Shown here in pieces: positions 47,401 through 54,639 of a DNA stretch of 64,000 bases. Source of the DNA: Pomphorhynchus laevis (taxonomy: Eukaryota > Acanthocephala > Palaeacanthocephala > Echinorhynchida > Pomphorhynchidae). Within the stretch, counting starts at the first letter, position 1. The number at the start of each line of letters is the position of its first letter. The notes beneath the pieces are model-generated. The model had not been told where the DNA came from and searched no databases. It worked only from the letters and a program-made list of their open reading frames with translations. Both the position numbers and the translations under genes were made by a program. The DNA is taken from positions 1 through 64,000 of the forward strand of contig WNNJ02002246.1 in NCBI GenBank assembly GCA_012934845.2, given 5' to 3'.

Positions 47401-48497
47401 TTATTGTTTTATTTATGTTTCATATTAGATTATGTTTTTGTGTGTAAAAGAATCTCTATCTATCTAGGCAGCAACATAAAATAGTATTTTGACTATAAAA
47501 CATGCACTTCCGAGATGAAGAAACAAATGTCAAGAAAACGCACATTATAAAGGGTCAGAGAAACGTCATTTTTAAAGGCGAGTTCGCGAATTTTAAAAAT
47601 ACTATAATGATATTATTTCAAAATATTTTCCCAACAACATATTTAATTTATTCTTTTGCCTCAAAAGAAGTGTCTTCACCTAAATAAACTAAACTGTGCT
47701 AAGTTGAAATTGAATAAAAAACGATTACAATGTAACTAACATGATGTAAAGAGCTTCTTATATCAAGGTAATTTTTATTAACAAAATCATAAAATGAAAA
47801 TAAATTAATCCCATTTCCAAGTTGCAACGATTGAAGTCGCTTAAAGATAAACGAGAATCCTTTGCGCAGTAACTGCATTGCCGACAACGTTATACATGAA
47901 ACAATTGAAAAGCAAATTAATTATATTTCGTTATTGCGGTTATATTTTCATTTTTTTAATAAGCGAAAAGTAAAAAGCTCATTAAGCGCAACACCAAAAA
48001 ATAAGAGCAAAATTTCGAAATAGAAGAAGCTAACCTTTTATCCAGTTAGAAACTGAAGCATTTTTGTCGTTCAAAAGCGGAAATGTAAACTCTTTTAAAC
48101 TAAGCGCATAGCCTGTATGCTTAGTAGGCCATGCCATTTTGACAGTTTCCGGGCATGGTGGAGTGTAAACAAGAATTAAAATAGCAGCAATTAGCAAAAT
48201 GCACCAGATAGCCCAGAATCCAATAAAAAGGCCAAGGCGTATTTTCTTCCAGAACGGATCGTTTTCAAATACCGATAACTCCTGGAATTAAGAAAAAAGG
48301 AAATAAGTTTATTACGCGTAAGTTGAAAAGTTGAATTATAACCTCTTTACTAAGTCCAACAAATTGCGTTCTTGATGTCGAGTCACTGAATTGAACGTTA
48401 CTTGGAGATGCGCTAAAGTCGCCACCAACTGCATCGGCTAGAGCCACATTCACTATAGGATACTCTTCGTTTTTGTCAGTAGGTAAGCCCATGTTCC
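26199..48497 (-). CDS. CD98/4F2 heavy-chain-like protein (SLC3A2 family), whole gene span
   Basis: Nine coding exons are recognised on the minus strand: 48492-48343, 48281-48035, 42729-42589, 42542-42490, 42443-42331 (or -42345), 35086-34939, 30577-30353, 28439-28269 and 26426-26199 (TAA). Together they give about 490 residues. The product is a type II membrane glycoprotein: cytoplasmic N-tail ending VGLSKEELSVFENDPFWKKI, one membrane segment, an extracellular cysteine just outside it, then an amylase-like fold without catalytic residues. Family members pair with LAT-type amino-acid transporters and carry them to the plasma membrane. Phases agree at every joint except that about 30 residues expected between 34939 and 30577 were not found. 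Large introns hold LINE, PLE and MITE copies; the small ones are 46-61 bp. All exons are open, which argues for a working gene. Confidence 0.9.
27057..27350 (+). repeat. Tandem repeat, unit about 120 bp, 2.4 copies
   Basis: Starts ATTTTATATAAT at 27057, 27177 and 27299, each unit carrying AAATAGATTGATTAAATTAA and CAATTATTTGTAATTTTGAT. A stray partial unit lies at 27925-28025. Located in an intron of the SLC3A2-like gene. Confidence 0.8.
28269..28439 (-). CDS. SLC3A2-like exon 8
   Basis: 57 codons, phase 0 at both ends. Acceptor TATTTTCAG, donor GTAAGTAAT. Contains YPNSPYHLLQNLNQFRKNHS and IFTFGKLHNVKAI, the helix and strand leading into the C-terminal sandwich (compare LFRRLSDQR and HGDFHAF in vertebrate 4F2hc). 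Confidence 0.82.
28932..29170 (-). repeat. Dispersed repeat, copy at 29 kb
   Basis: Matches 56692-56905 over ACGCTGATTTAATTTAAAAT, TGATTTCAATTAAATTTGCA and AGTGATCGTCATCCA. The inner part, read in reverse, matches the core of the 22.65-23.1 kb units. A shorter trace of the ATTTCAATTAAAT part lies near 61985. Confidence 0.65.
29171..30352. other. AT-rich intron sequence
   Basis: No gene or element recognised. It lies in the intron between exons 7 and 8 of the SLC3A2-like gene and includes alternating TA-rich patches at 29400-29500. Confidence 0.5.
30353..30577 (-). CDS. SLC3A2-like exon 7
   Basis: 75 codons in phase 0. Acceptor TATATTTAAG, donor GTATGTATAT. Contains LPLHAAYLQPSSTIVNYGTE and NPPLMPWNSTKYSFSD. 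This is the conserved LP-G-TP-x-x-x-Y-G-x-E turn of amylase-like heads, where vertebrate 4F2hc has LPGTPVFSYGDE. The glycosidase catalytic residues are lacking, as in other heavy chains. Confidence 0.85.
31637..31860 (-). CDS. Unrecognised open stretch, about 74 codons
   Basis: Minus-strand frame following a possible acceptor TTCACAG reads MLKLMLVKNYKPIDLQAVMQ then IAIVTAELTGIRCSLLKF. Composition is protein-like but no family is recognised. It lies where the missing SLC3A2-like exon would be expected, yet does not resemble that part of the protein. It may be a retroelement trace. Confidence 0.25.
31948..32718 (+). pseudogene. Rex1/RTE-like LINE fragment (RT C-terminus)
   Basis: Plus-strand traces read KEIEKRIFAAIRSAMRSLYR, SVYHAIFVPILTYGHDYWVM, ATEMRFLNGVASLRLRDKV and RLRGRPRYRWKDQISKLAED. 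This succession of I-x-x-R-I block, L-x-Y-G-x-E/D-x-W, M-R-F-L-x-x-V and G-R-P-R-x-R-W is the thumb and C-terminal region of Rex1/CR1/RTE-group LINEs. It is frame-broken at several points, with neither endonuclease nor palm present. Inserted in an intron of the SLC3A2-like gene, opposite strand. Confidence 0.75.
33288..33370 (+). repeat. Two 38-bp direct units
   Basis: TTGCGTCAGAATA-A/T-CACCC and the following TTCTTTATTAGCCATATTT occur at 33288-33325 and 33333-33370 with one difference. A short palindrome around TGTACAAAATGACATTTTGT lies immediately upstream (33264-33288). Confidence 0.85.
33552..33880. mobile_element. Palindromic MITE, complete-looking
   Basis: Ends are AGTGTGGCAGTCACGGAAGA and its near complement TCTTCCGTGGCTGCCACACT. 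The inverted repeats continue inward with few mismatches almost to the centre (GCAGAGGAGGACC against GGTCGTCCTCTGC, CACGAGTAT against ATACTCGTG), so most of its 329 bp folds into one hairpin. No coding. No clear target duplication at the ends. Related copies at 16996 and 63726. Confidence 0.85.
34101..34180. ncRNA. 80-nt near-perfect hairpin, pre-miRNA-like
   Basis: Arm 1 AATCATTAGTTGGCTC continues TTTCTTCGAGAAAA; arm 2 TTTTCTCGGAGAAGG continues AGCCAACTAATGATT. About 29 paired positions with one or two mismatches surround a loop of about 20 nt. Size and shape fit a pre-miRNA or a very short foldback element. It lies in the SLC3A2-like intron between exons 6 and 7. No other copy seen in the window. 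Confidence 0.5.
34939..35086 (-). CDS. SLC3A2-like exon 6
   Basis: Acceptor TTTGTATTTAG, donor GTAAGTACC. 49 codons plus one leading base: CLLTEINELTEGINPDFKV, then NLYMLNSSQTVVEIAALINS and KDHNINV. It matches the region of vertebrate 4F2hc that reads LAEWQNITKGF and LLIAGTNSSDLQQILSLL. The single leading base fits exon 5 only if exon 5 uses its second donor (after 42331). Confidence 0.83.
35815..36830 (+). pseudogene. Second copy of the I/Jockey-type LINE (ORF1 end, ORF2 start)
   Basis: ORF1 traces read LPIAFAHTGEGNDHLLSNA, LTFPHCNKCLMWGQWNSTC, CRSYEFVHDTQC and CTNCGLEHPAWSRRC: the same three knuckles as at 583-903. The ORF2 start at 36646 reads MQSNKEPFSLNILQWNSG and decays soon after. This copy keeps normal order and one orientation, so it shows what the inverted copy at 1-2760 should look like. 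Frame breaks and a lost third-base pattern show that it is dead. It lies in an SLC3A2-like intron. Confidence 0.75.
36940..37930 (+). pseudogene. Penelope-like element: RT end plus GIY-YIG endonuclease
   Basis: The ORF at 36946-37377 reads WWRYVDDVFWILSEDTLNLN, then IIHLLGVLVEIDES and TTTIYRKPEIPWN. These are the PLE palm YVDD, the following F/L-L-D/G-V-L-V block and the T-x-x-Y-R-K-P block. From about 37575 the frame gives VVYEIPCKDCPSSYIEQTKQ, then LSTRI and, further on, IHIRANACLMKGNKDN-like text. VYEIPCKDC...YIGQT is the N-terminal half of a PLE GIY-YIG nuclease with its linker cysteines. The element copies itself through RNA, with the nuclease nicking the target. RT N-terminus missing and frames broken. 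Confidence 0.8.
38039..38066 (+). ncRNA. Hammerhead-like motif at the PLE 3' end
   Basis: CTGATGAGGACAACTGCGTC followed by GTTGAAAA. CTGATGA is an intact hammerhead core block, GAC/GTC can form stem II and GAAA follows. The expected GUC after GAAAC is absent. It lies about 110 bp beyond the last coding trace of the PLE, where such elements carry ribozymes in their terminal repeats. Confidence 0.4.
38070..39175. other. AT-rich intron sequence
   Basis: No gene or element recognised. It lies inside the 7 kb intron between exons 5 and 6 of the SLC3A2-like gene. Confidence 0.4.
39176..39375 (+). repeat. Direct repeat including a CR1 segment, copy 1
   Basis: 200 bp matching 40475-40675 with about one indel and one or two substitutions. 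The second half encodes the same CR1 RT-upstream peptide (SSPADPILTRIFKL). After this copy the LINE sequence stops abruptly at AAATTGT. Confidence 0.85.
40109..40447 (+). CDS. Unrecognised ORF, 112 codons
   Basis: Begins MLSLTEMYTDKLTLVNGSSK and contains LTNRGRFFLDMCFQQINPLY. It is longer than typical chance ORFs here and of moderate composition, but matches no family I know. It lies between the two direct repeats at 39176 and 40475. Confidence 0.25.
   Translation: MLSLTEMYTDKLTLVNGSSKLSPFIILRVIACNGFLTNRGRFFLDMCFQQINPLYSINRTTDTVTYQYFRKEAKYNKNLTKMGNITFILIVFRLQIKSNVGDVVLFLLIVCG
40475..40675 (+). repeat. Direct repeat including a CR1 segment, copy 2
   Basis: Here the repeat continues without interruption into the CR1-like LINE, so this is the parental context and 39176-39375 the duplicate. 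Confidence 0.85.
40550..41600 (+). pseudogene. CR1-like LINE fragment (RT)
   Basis: Plus-strand traces read SSPADPILTRIFKLLSTDF, SAFRSNHSTELACHKVFSDL, SVIISLDLSFAFDIADHKIL, CGVPQGSVLGPILFAFLLGD and RVTQYVDNILLYSH. The order (R-x-x-H-S-T-E, L-D-L-S-x-A-F-D, G-V-P-Q-G-S-V-L-G-P, Q-Y-x-D-D) is that of a CR1/Jockey RT. The YADD box reads YVDN here. Several frame breaks. It stops near FLCVYFDKNLHID with no 3' tail, so it is truncated at both ends. Same family as 58525-59640. Confidence 0.8.
42331..42729 (-). CDS. SLC3A2-like exons 3, 4 and 5
   Basis: Exon 3 is 42729-42589, exon 4 is 42542-42490 and exon 5 is 42443-42345 or -42331; both introns are 46 bp. Exon 3 gives LVDKLEYIKKMGFGYVIIHS and NSIEQLRKISSDK, exon 4 gives GLKLVLRIKNSMCRDSKD, exon 5 gives DSLNTLIDQILTNMDFDGVY. 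These are the first strands and helices of the amylase-like barrel (K-x-x-Y-x-K-x-x-x, R-x-I-L-D, G-V-D-G-F in the family). The donor after 42345 (GTAAGTATT) looks stronger, but only the one after 42331 keeps frame with exon 6. Confidence 0.85.
42858..43280 (-). repeat. Duplicated SLC3A2-like exon 2 segment, proximal copy
   Basis: 423 bp without indels against 47838-48260. I see three differences, two of them synonymous and inside the exon, one in the downstream intron. The duplication covers nearly the whole exon and its donor plus about 200 bp of following intron. Confidence 0.95.
43055..43292 (-). CDS. SLC3A2-like exon 2', candidate alternative membrane exon
   Basis: Codes LTVFDPFWKKIRLGLFIGFW, then the same membrane segment and ectodomain start as exon 2. 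With the AG at 43294-43293 as acceptor the exon is 238 nt against 247 nt for exon 2 and keeps the same phases, joining SKE to LTVFD. The acceptor (CTAAGAG) is weaker than that of exon 2 (TTCCAG), and three codons are missing at the junction. It is the copy nearer exon 3 (325 bp). Either it is a mutually exclusive exon or a fresh duplicate that is skipped. Confidence 0.6.
43293..45120. other. AT-rich intron sequence between the two exon 2 copies
   Basis: No gene. A TAATTA-rich patch lies at 43980-44260. Part of the 4.6 kb between the duplicated exons. Confidence 0.5.
45130..45510 (-). pseudogene. PLE remnant: RT C-terminal region plus structured repeat
   Basis: The minus-strand ORF 45502-45251 reads FTRNICWHEHSCIQYNIEYN, then LQNRLNNLIYTYFKRGFNKN. 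The R-x-x-x-L-x-x-x-x-x-x-R-G-F/Y block is the segment after the RT palm in PLEs. The repeat block (GCGGAGCCAAATACATG, ATGATGTATTTCC) follows on its 3' side, so the repeat abuts coding in the same orientation as at 9.6 kb. Confidence 0.6.
45640..46030 (+). pseudogene. Short PLE debris
   Basis: The ATATGGTATGTATGAATGCT segment at 45866 is the family's RT-tail sequence seen at 9968 (TATATGGTATGCATGAATAT) and 52568, here within an ORF (MVCMNAYAKY) that becomes unrelated. The GGAGGAACTGC block occurs at 45695. Confidence 0.4.
46376..46935 (+). repeat. Two PLE-associated terminal repeats in tandem
   Basis: Both contain AAAATAAAAGTCAATTTTT, ATGAATTGACTAATAAATAA and CAAACGATGTATAA (about 46465-46520 and 46858-46910). 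The first continues to the GTAACTGC...GCAGCGGGGC hairpin block (46620-46690). Confidence 0.65.
47000..47836. other. Gene-free intron sequence
   Basis: Contains an AATATTAAT-type simple stretch at 47140-47300 and a less AT-rich piece at 47310-47400 of unknown origin. No gene supported. Confidence 0.4.
47838..48260 (-). repeat. Duplicated SLC3A2-like exon 2 segment, distal copy
   Basis: Partner of 42858-43280, offset 4980 bp, same orientation. This copy adjoins exon 1 through a 61-bp intron, so it is probably the ancestral position. Confidence 0.95.
48035..48281 (-). CDS. SLC3A2-like exon 2 (membrane segment)
   Basis: Acceptor TTAATTCCAG, donor GTTAGC; phases 0 and 1. Reads ELSVFENDPFWKKIRLGLFI, then a 25-residue membrane helix ending AAILILVY, then TPPCPETVKMAWPTKHTG. 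The cysteine three residues after the helix occupies the place of the 4F2hc cysteine that makes a disulfide with the LAT-type light chain. Confidence 0.9.
48343..48497 (-). CDS. SLC3A2-like exon 1 (start codon)
   Basis: Acceptor TTTTCTGCAG, five untranslated bases, then ATG at 48492-48490. Reads MGLPTDKNEEYPIVNVALAD and ends RTQFVGLSKE at donor GTTATA. The SKE-EL-x-x-x-x-x-D-P-F-W run across the splice is the family's membrane-proximal signature, which fixes this start and frame. Confidence 0.88.
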
Positions 48498-48682
48498 CTG
48501 CAGAAAATTAAAACTGGGTTCTTGCAATCTGAATTATCTCAGCGTAAAATAATCTGAAAACGAGAAAACAAATTTTTATATAGCAAATAACAACTTGCAT
48601 TTTTACACGATGTTTAAGATACGTAAAATATAAAAGTTTAGTAGAATGTGAAACAGGATATAGGAGGGAGTGACATACATAC

Positions 48683-48835
48683 GTGCGCAGCAGCAAGCGA
48701 ATTAACAAATATTCAAATATCAATGTACGTTTTTTCATTATGTTATTATGTTGAGACAGAAAACGTGAAAGACAAACTCAATGAATCATGTTGAATTTCG
48801 AATGTAAAGATAGAAAGAGCATAGAGTATATAAAA
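48683..48835 (-). promoter_or_regulatory. Probable 5' UTR exon and TATA-type promoter of the SLC3A2-like gene
   Basis: Minus-strand donor CGCAC/GTATGTATG at 48683 pairs with the exon 1 acceptor at 48498. A TATATA box lies at about 48826-48832, some 30 bp before the expected transcript start. The exon carries an upstream ATG (48738) whose frame passes the splice and closes inside exon 1, an upstream ORF that could dampen translation. Inferred from sequence only. Confidence 0.4.
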
Positions 48836-48839
48836 ATCA

Positions 48840-50580
48840 TCAACAAATCCGGTTGCTAGAATATCTCATTCTCTGAACAAATGCAACTCAAGCAAATTAC
48901 TGATTAGATTTTAATGAAATACGGGTTTCGAAATAATATTTTAATTTTATCTATCACAGTATCAATAAAATACTTCTTTAAATTATATTGACAATAAAAA
49001 TGAGAATTATCAGAATTATTTTGATGGATAAATAAATTTAATATAAATACTGAAAACAAAGATTTGATAAGATTTAATTTTATTAAATTAAATAAATAAT
49101 TTATAAATTATTTTATATTAATATTTTATATTTCAAACAAATAAGTATAGGATCTTTTGTACGCAAAATATTTTTTTAATTAAAAATCATTTAGTAAATC
49201 TACGATTACGAAATTTGACAGAAAATAAATTTAATTTTAAAATTGTGGTATGAGGTTAAGTATGTGATTTTTAATGGTATTATATTTTAATTCATTACGG
49301 TTCAATCATTCAAACGATAAAATATGATTTCAAAAGCAGATGTATCATAAAATATTCATAGAATTTTATTTAAATTATACAAAAGCCGAACCTTTTTAAA
49401 ATCTAAACTTCATAAAAGCTTAATATATAGCACTAAAACACGAATATATTACTTGCGTATCATGGCTGAACGGGTAATTTAACCTAAATTACATATTAAT
49501 TTTAAATAGCGTGTTCATAGTTTGAAATAACAAGGCGTTATTTCCTGCTCTCATGGAAAAACTATTACATGTATAAAAAGGTGGTTCGAATCCTAATTCG
49601 ATCAATTTATGAAAGCAAGATTACGATCTTGCTATGGTGATAACTGAGAATGTACAGAGCTTGAAATAGCATTGAATTATCCGTTTTCATAGAAGAGTGA
49701 CAATAGAGTATAGTAATACTTCCAAGCACTAATTATAAAATTCATGAATTAGCACATACAAACTAACCTTTAAATTTATATTTTTAATTGCTTGAGCAGT
49801 TTCTAATGCTAAGCAAATGGAAGGAGTAGATTAATGTTTCAACTCTTTATATGCAGCAATTGTGTTACTACCATTAATTTAGATGCAAAATGTGCATTCA
49901 ATCTACCAAATATGAAACAAACATAGACCCTATCTGCTTTAAAAGGGTGTTTAGCATTTCTCAAGGTTTAAGCATATACTCAGTTTTCAGGTAAACCGAT
50001 TCGAATCTGTACATGCTGTTTCGTAACAGCTATTTGCACAGCTAAACAAAAAGCAGAATGACGATATATATTCAAAGATTTCAAGAGATGAATGCACTCT
50101 CGTCAATGTAGAATACAAGAATGTAAGATTGTTCAAATTTAACTTTATTATAATTACGAATATACACTACATTTGCAAATTAATCATTTAAAATCAAGCG
50201 TTACGAAATTGCATTTCATTACGGTCGAAGCTAAATGAAGATTAACGAGTAAGTCAACGAAAGTAGATAATTTTGCTTCCAGTAGCAGCACCCAATGAGT
50301 GTTTCCTACTAACGACTGTTTTACACGATGAAGGATTAAATTTCGCTAACATATTTGATGATAAATTTAAGTGTGAATCGCGAATGGCGAAACGTTTTTA
50401 ATTACTGAAAAGCGCAGGTTCGAACATTACTGAACGTCCTTTTCATTTTGATTTTTTAAATATTTTACGACGTATATTGAAACTAAACATTTGATTGTTT
50501 GTGTGTTTCACAAAAATCTCAACCTTCTCTTTCGACCACTCGACCATGAAAAAGATAATTATAAAAGTAAACGTTAAAAC
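48840..50580. other. Upstream region, no gene recognised
   Basis: From about 49420 to 50450 base composition is less extreme than in neighbouring deserts, but no coding or RNA gene could be supported. A GGTTCGAATCC string at 49583-49593 is discussed under rejected items. Confidence 0.4.
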
Positions 50581-50589
50581 ATCAACACG

Positions 50590-50778
50590 TTGCCGAGTTC
50601 AGAAGGTCAAACTTTAGAAGTTTTGAATGTTCTACTGAGAATCCAAGAAGAAACAATTAAAATGGGGCTACCTATAGAGGACTTAACTTGGAATGAGCTA
50701 CATTTTCAAAAGTACTTCCAGAGAAAAGATAGAGCTTATGCAAAAGATCAAATGCTGTGGGTGGCAATGTTCTGGTAA
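50590..50778 (+). CDS. Unrecognised short ORF
   Basis: 62 codons from an ATG-less start reading PSSEGQTLEVLNVLLRIQEE, then MGLPIEDLTWNELHFQKYFQ and ending MLWVAMFW. Amphipathic and rich in Glu, Gln and Trp, so more protein-like than the chance ORFs around it. It could be a single exon. Family not recognised. Confidence 0.3.
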   Translation: MPSSEGQTLEVLNVLLRIQEETIKMGLPIEDLTWNELHFQKYFQRKDRAYAKDQMLWVAMFW

Positions 50779-50789
50779 AAAATACTTTG

Positions 50790-52140
50790 ATACTAATTCA
50801 ATACGAAAAAATTTCCATTTGATCCAAATTTTTGAAAAGGTGTTCATTCTATCCGACTTGTAAGTCACCGGTGACAACAGAAACTGTTTCTTTTAAATAA
50901 AAAAATTTGAAATAAAAAAAATTCTAAAATTTCTTTTATTTTGAATACAAAAATTCCTTAAATCTTTTATACGTGTTTGGCCAATGGCATAGTGAATATT
51001 TTTGCCAATTGCGCGTTGCGCCATTGGCGCGTCACAATAAGTATTCCGTTAATGTTATTTCACCAACAACTTCTCTAGAGTATGCCCTCAGTTTATGACC
51101 TCAGTATCTCATCTATTTATCCATTGAATTAATTATTTATCAAGGTCGATAGTTAGTGGTTCATCATAACACTAAGAAAAGGCAGTCGAGATTATCCTCT
51201 GGTGGTCATTAAGTCAGTCATCAATGACAGCCAATACGATTAACAGTTCATTAATGTTATGTACATCGGAAAGGAATAATAGAAAAAATATTTAATTGAT
51301 TATTTCGTCAATTGTAGTATATAGTGATTTCGAATATTATAATATTAAATATACATATTAATTATAAATAATATATAAATATATAAGAATTCTTATAATA
51401 TGTAAGAATATAGAATATAAAATATTTTATATGTAAATTCCTGTATAGGAATTGACACTAAAATTTATATTTCTTAAAATATAATATTTATATATTTATA
51501 TAATATAAATATTATAGTTTTAATTGTAGTAAACTACAATTAATATTTTAATATTAAACTTTGCATCGACATTTAATTAACTTGAAAATACACAAATTTG
51601 AATTATAGATTCAATGTATCTAAAATTACAAAGTTTGAATTATTGTAATTTGCATTAACGAATCTGTAAATGTCATATACCATATGACCTTTACAAAGGT
51701 CATATCAAATGCGTTTAATTTATTAATACACATACGAATTTTACTTGTACAAGTATACGATGATAATTGTATACTCAATTATTTGTGTATATACCAAAAT
51801 TATTATATTGTATAATATAATCATTTTTAAATTATTATAAAAATGTACAATAAAAAATAATGGTTTATTTTATAAATTAATTAAAAGTTTAATGATTTAT
51901 TAAAATTAATGATAATCTATAATAATCAAAGTTGACAAAATAATTAGAAATCAATTTAAAAATAGTTTTAATTAATTTAGTTTTTATTATAGTTTTATAA
52001 TAGTTTAAATTGATGTCAATTTAATATATATTATATCATATATTATAGTTAAAACACATCATCAATGTATCGAAATATAATATTTCATATTTCAAATTTT
52101 ATATTTATATATAAATATTATATAACATTTATATTTATAT
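50790..52140. other. AT-rich gene-free stretch
   Basis: Nothing recognised. Contains a small self-complementary GC patch (GCCAATGGC, then GCGCCATTGGCGC) at 50980-51030. Confidence 0.4.
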
Positions 52141-52700
52141 TTTCTTAAAATATTAATATTTCTTTATATTGAAATATGTAATCTTTACGATATAAATTAA
52201 AATTAGTTTAAATTTAATTTAATGTTTACGTTTAGAAATATACTTTCTTTATCATTAATAATGGTTTTATTCAGAATGAGCCTACCTGGATAAATTTGTT
52301 CGCTTATTGAATAAAAATTGCTAGAATTAAATACACATATATCATCAATATATCGAAATAATATATTTCATATCTTTGTATAATTTAGATTTAGTTTTTA
52401 AACAGTTATGAACAAATTCATATTCTATAAATCTTAAAAATAAATAGACTATAATTGGGCTACTATTACTCCTATTAGAACACCTTTTATTTGTTTGATT
52501 TATCTTTTGTTTGTTTGATTTATTTGTTTTTATTTGATTATTATTTTATGTATTATATTTTATATTATATGGTATGCATGAATGCTCATACAAAAATGTT
52601 TCTTGTAAATTTAAATATGTCATCTTTACGATATAAATTAATAGTAGTTTTAATTGATGTCAATTTAATATATATTATATCAAATATTAGAGTTAAAACA
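52140..52700 (-). pseudogene. PLE debris, two partial overlapping copies
   Basis: The RT-tail segment (GGTATGCATGAATGCTCATA at 52571) and its continuation (AATATGTCATCTTTACGATA) occur as at 45.4 kb; part of the continuation is repeated at about 52180-52240. No intact coding. Confidence 0.45.
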
Positions 52701-53146
52701 CATAATCAATGTACCGAAATATGAAATTTCATATCTTTAAATAATTAAGATTTATTTTTTACACAGTTATTAACAAATTCATATTATATAAAGCTTAGAA
52801 ATAAGTCAGCAATAATGGGGCCACTGTTACCTCCCATTAACTGATATGATCTATAACTCATATCAGCTAACCGATCTGAGCATTTTATAATGTTTTATAT
52901 TATCTGTGTATTTTATAAAGCATATACCGTATGTAATATTTAAAAATATAAAATATTCAATATGTAAATCCCTATCTACGGATGATAACTAAAACAGAGG
53001 CACTGGTCGAAGTTCATCTCAAAAAGTGTTAATTCAACTTTTGTTTCTTCAATATGCTAAGTAAAAATTATATATCAAATCTTATACACAATATTATACA
53101 CAAATCTTATATCGATAGGTGCTAGCTTTATTGAACTGTGAATAAA

Positions 53147-53900
53147 TCAAATCAGCTAACTGAGTCTACGTATATTAAATTATTTATAAATCAAAAACAA
53201 TTGAATAATTATAAATAATTTAATATTTTTTTATAAGATTTCATATAACTTATATCTGTAATTGAGGATAACGTGGTGGACTGGAATTAAGGATAACGTG
53301 GATCATTAAAATACATTTTCACTAAGAGTAGTTCATATTTCCCACTGGTGGTTGTACCACAAATTAAATCTTAAATCTCTCAACACTCCTTGATCAAAAA
53401 TGTGCCTTAATCAAAAATGCAGAAAATAGAATATAATATATTCTCAGTGCTAAATGTGGACGGATCTACTTACAGGTCCTCCAATAAAAAAGCACAAATC
53501 AGTACTGTACACTGAATAATCTGTTTAGTAACAGCTTATGCGGCGTTGATATAAGCTAGAAGCAGATAAGTGTTGAATGCAGAGCGGATGTGTAGATAAA
53601 AGTTCGGTGGTAGATGTCTGGAGAAAGGAGGTAGAGTAAACTTAAAATAAGAGGACATGAACAGTGAAGGTCAAGGTTAGCGATGCAGATACGAAGTGAA
53701 TATGCTGTGAAACTTGGATTTGGTTCCTCCAGATGACATCAATTCTTTATTCGAATACAGCGTATATTATTTATTAGTCAATTCATAAATCAGATCAGGT
53801 AACTGAGTCTACGTATATTAAATTATTTATAAATTAAACATAATGATAAATAAAAATAAAATCATAAATAATTAAATAATTAAATAATTTTTTATAAGTC
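53147..53900. repeat. PLE-associated terminal repeats, two copies
   Basis: CAGCTAACTGAGTCTACGTA occurs at about 53152 and CAGGTAACTGAGTCTACGTA at 53794. Just before the second copy, 53735-53785 carries the repeat's later block in reverse, making a head-to-head foldback. Sequence between the copies (53400-53730) is less AT-rich and unidentified. Confidence 0.55.
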
Positions 53901-54600
53901 AAGTAAAAAGGAGTTTGCGTCTTCACGGATTTAAGCTTGGCCAGTGTGCGTAAAAAAGGCATCGTAGCGGAACCTATACCGCCAGATGATGTAAAAATTA
54001 CAGGAATAAAAACGGCACGCTCTACATCCGTTATCCGCTTTTCGTATTTTGAACGTTTGCGTTGCTCGTAATAGTCGAAAGCGCTTGAAGGTTCACTCTG
54101 ACACAATATGGTATGACGATTGAAGATATAAACGTCCATAAACGTTCGCTCATACCGTGACCCAGCAAGACCGACGCAGCTGACATCTAATTGAGCTTCG
54201 TACTCTATGCATGTAGTGGCTCTTTGAAAAATTATACCGGAATCTATTAGATGTAATTTAGGCTCATTTCAACATTAGAGCACACGGTTGATAGCTCATG
54301 CCCAAGAAGATCTCTCACTGCATTATGTCTTAATATCGGAAGTCCACCGCGTTTGCATGATAGAAGGTGATACAACTTGTTCGATCCACCGCAAGTGCTA
54401 GCATATTGTAGGACATTTAGTGGATCAAAAACGTATCAAACCGCTTGGGAATTCATGCGGAGTAAGAAGTTCACATTCTGAAACAATAGGTAAAGCACTA
54501 AGTCACGATAACGCTCCGTCTGTCTTGGAAAATTTTAGGGATTGTCGAATATGTGTCAGAAGTTCATCCGAAACAACTTCTAAACGTGAAGTAAATAATT
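53900..54600 (-). pseudogene. Retroelement C-terminal domain (Cys/His, RHN and nuclease-like region)
   Basis: Minus-strand traces read THIRQSLKFSKTDGALS, HLLSCKRGGLPILRHNAVRD, YEAQLDVSCVGLAGSRYERT, FMDVYIFNRH and AVFIPVIFTSSGGIGSAT. The chain C-x-x-G-G-x-x-x-x-R-H-N-x-x-R-D, then LD and FxDVxxFN, then F-x-P-V-x-F-T-x-x-G-G is a domain known downstream of reverse transcriptase in retroelements of many invertebrates; it resembles a restriction-type nuclease with zinc-binding residues. The RT itself is not present. The copy is broken. Placement among non-LTR groups is uncertain. Confidence 0.6.
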
Positions 54601-54639
54601 CGATTCGATTTTTGGAAATCGAATAAGTCGTTAATAATA

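Noticed and set aside
49462-49593. tRNA-like boxes (TGGCTGAACGG and GGTTCGAATCC)
   Set aside because: The B-box string is perfect, but the possible A box lies about 110 bp upstream and no cloverleaf arms pair. Neither a tRNA nor a clear SINE head can be supported.
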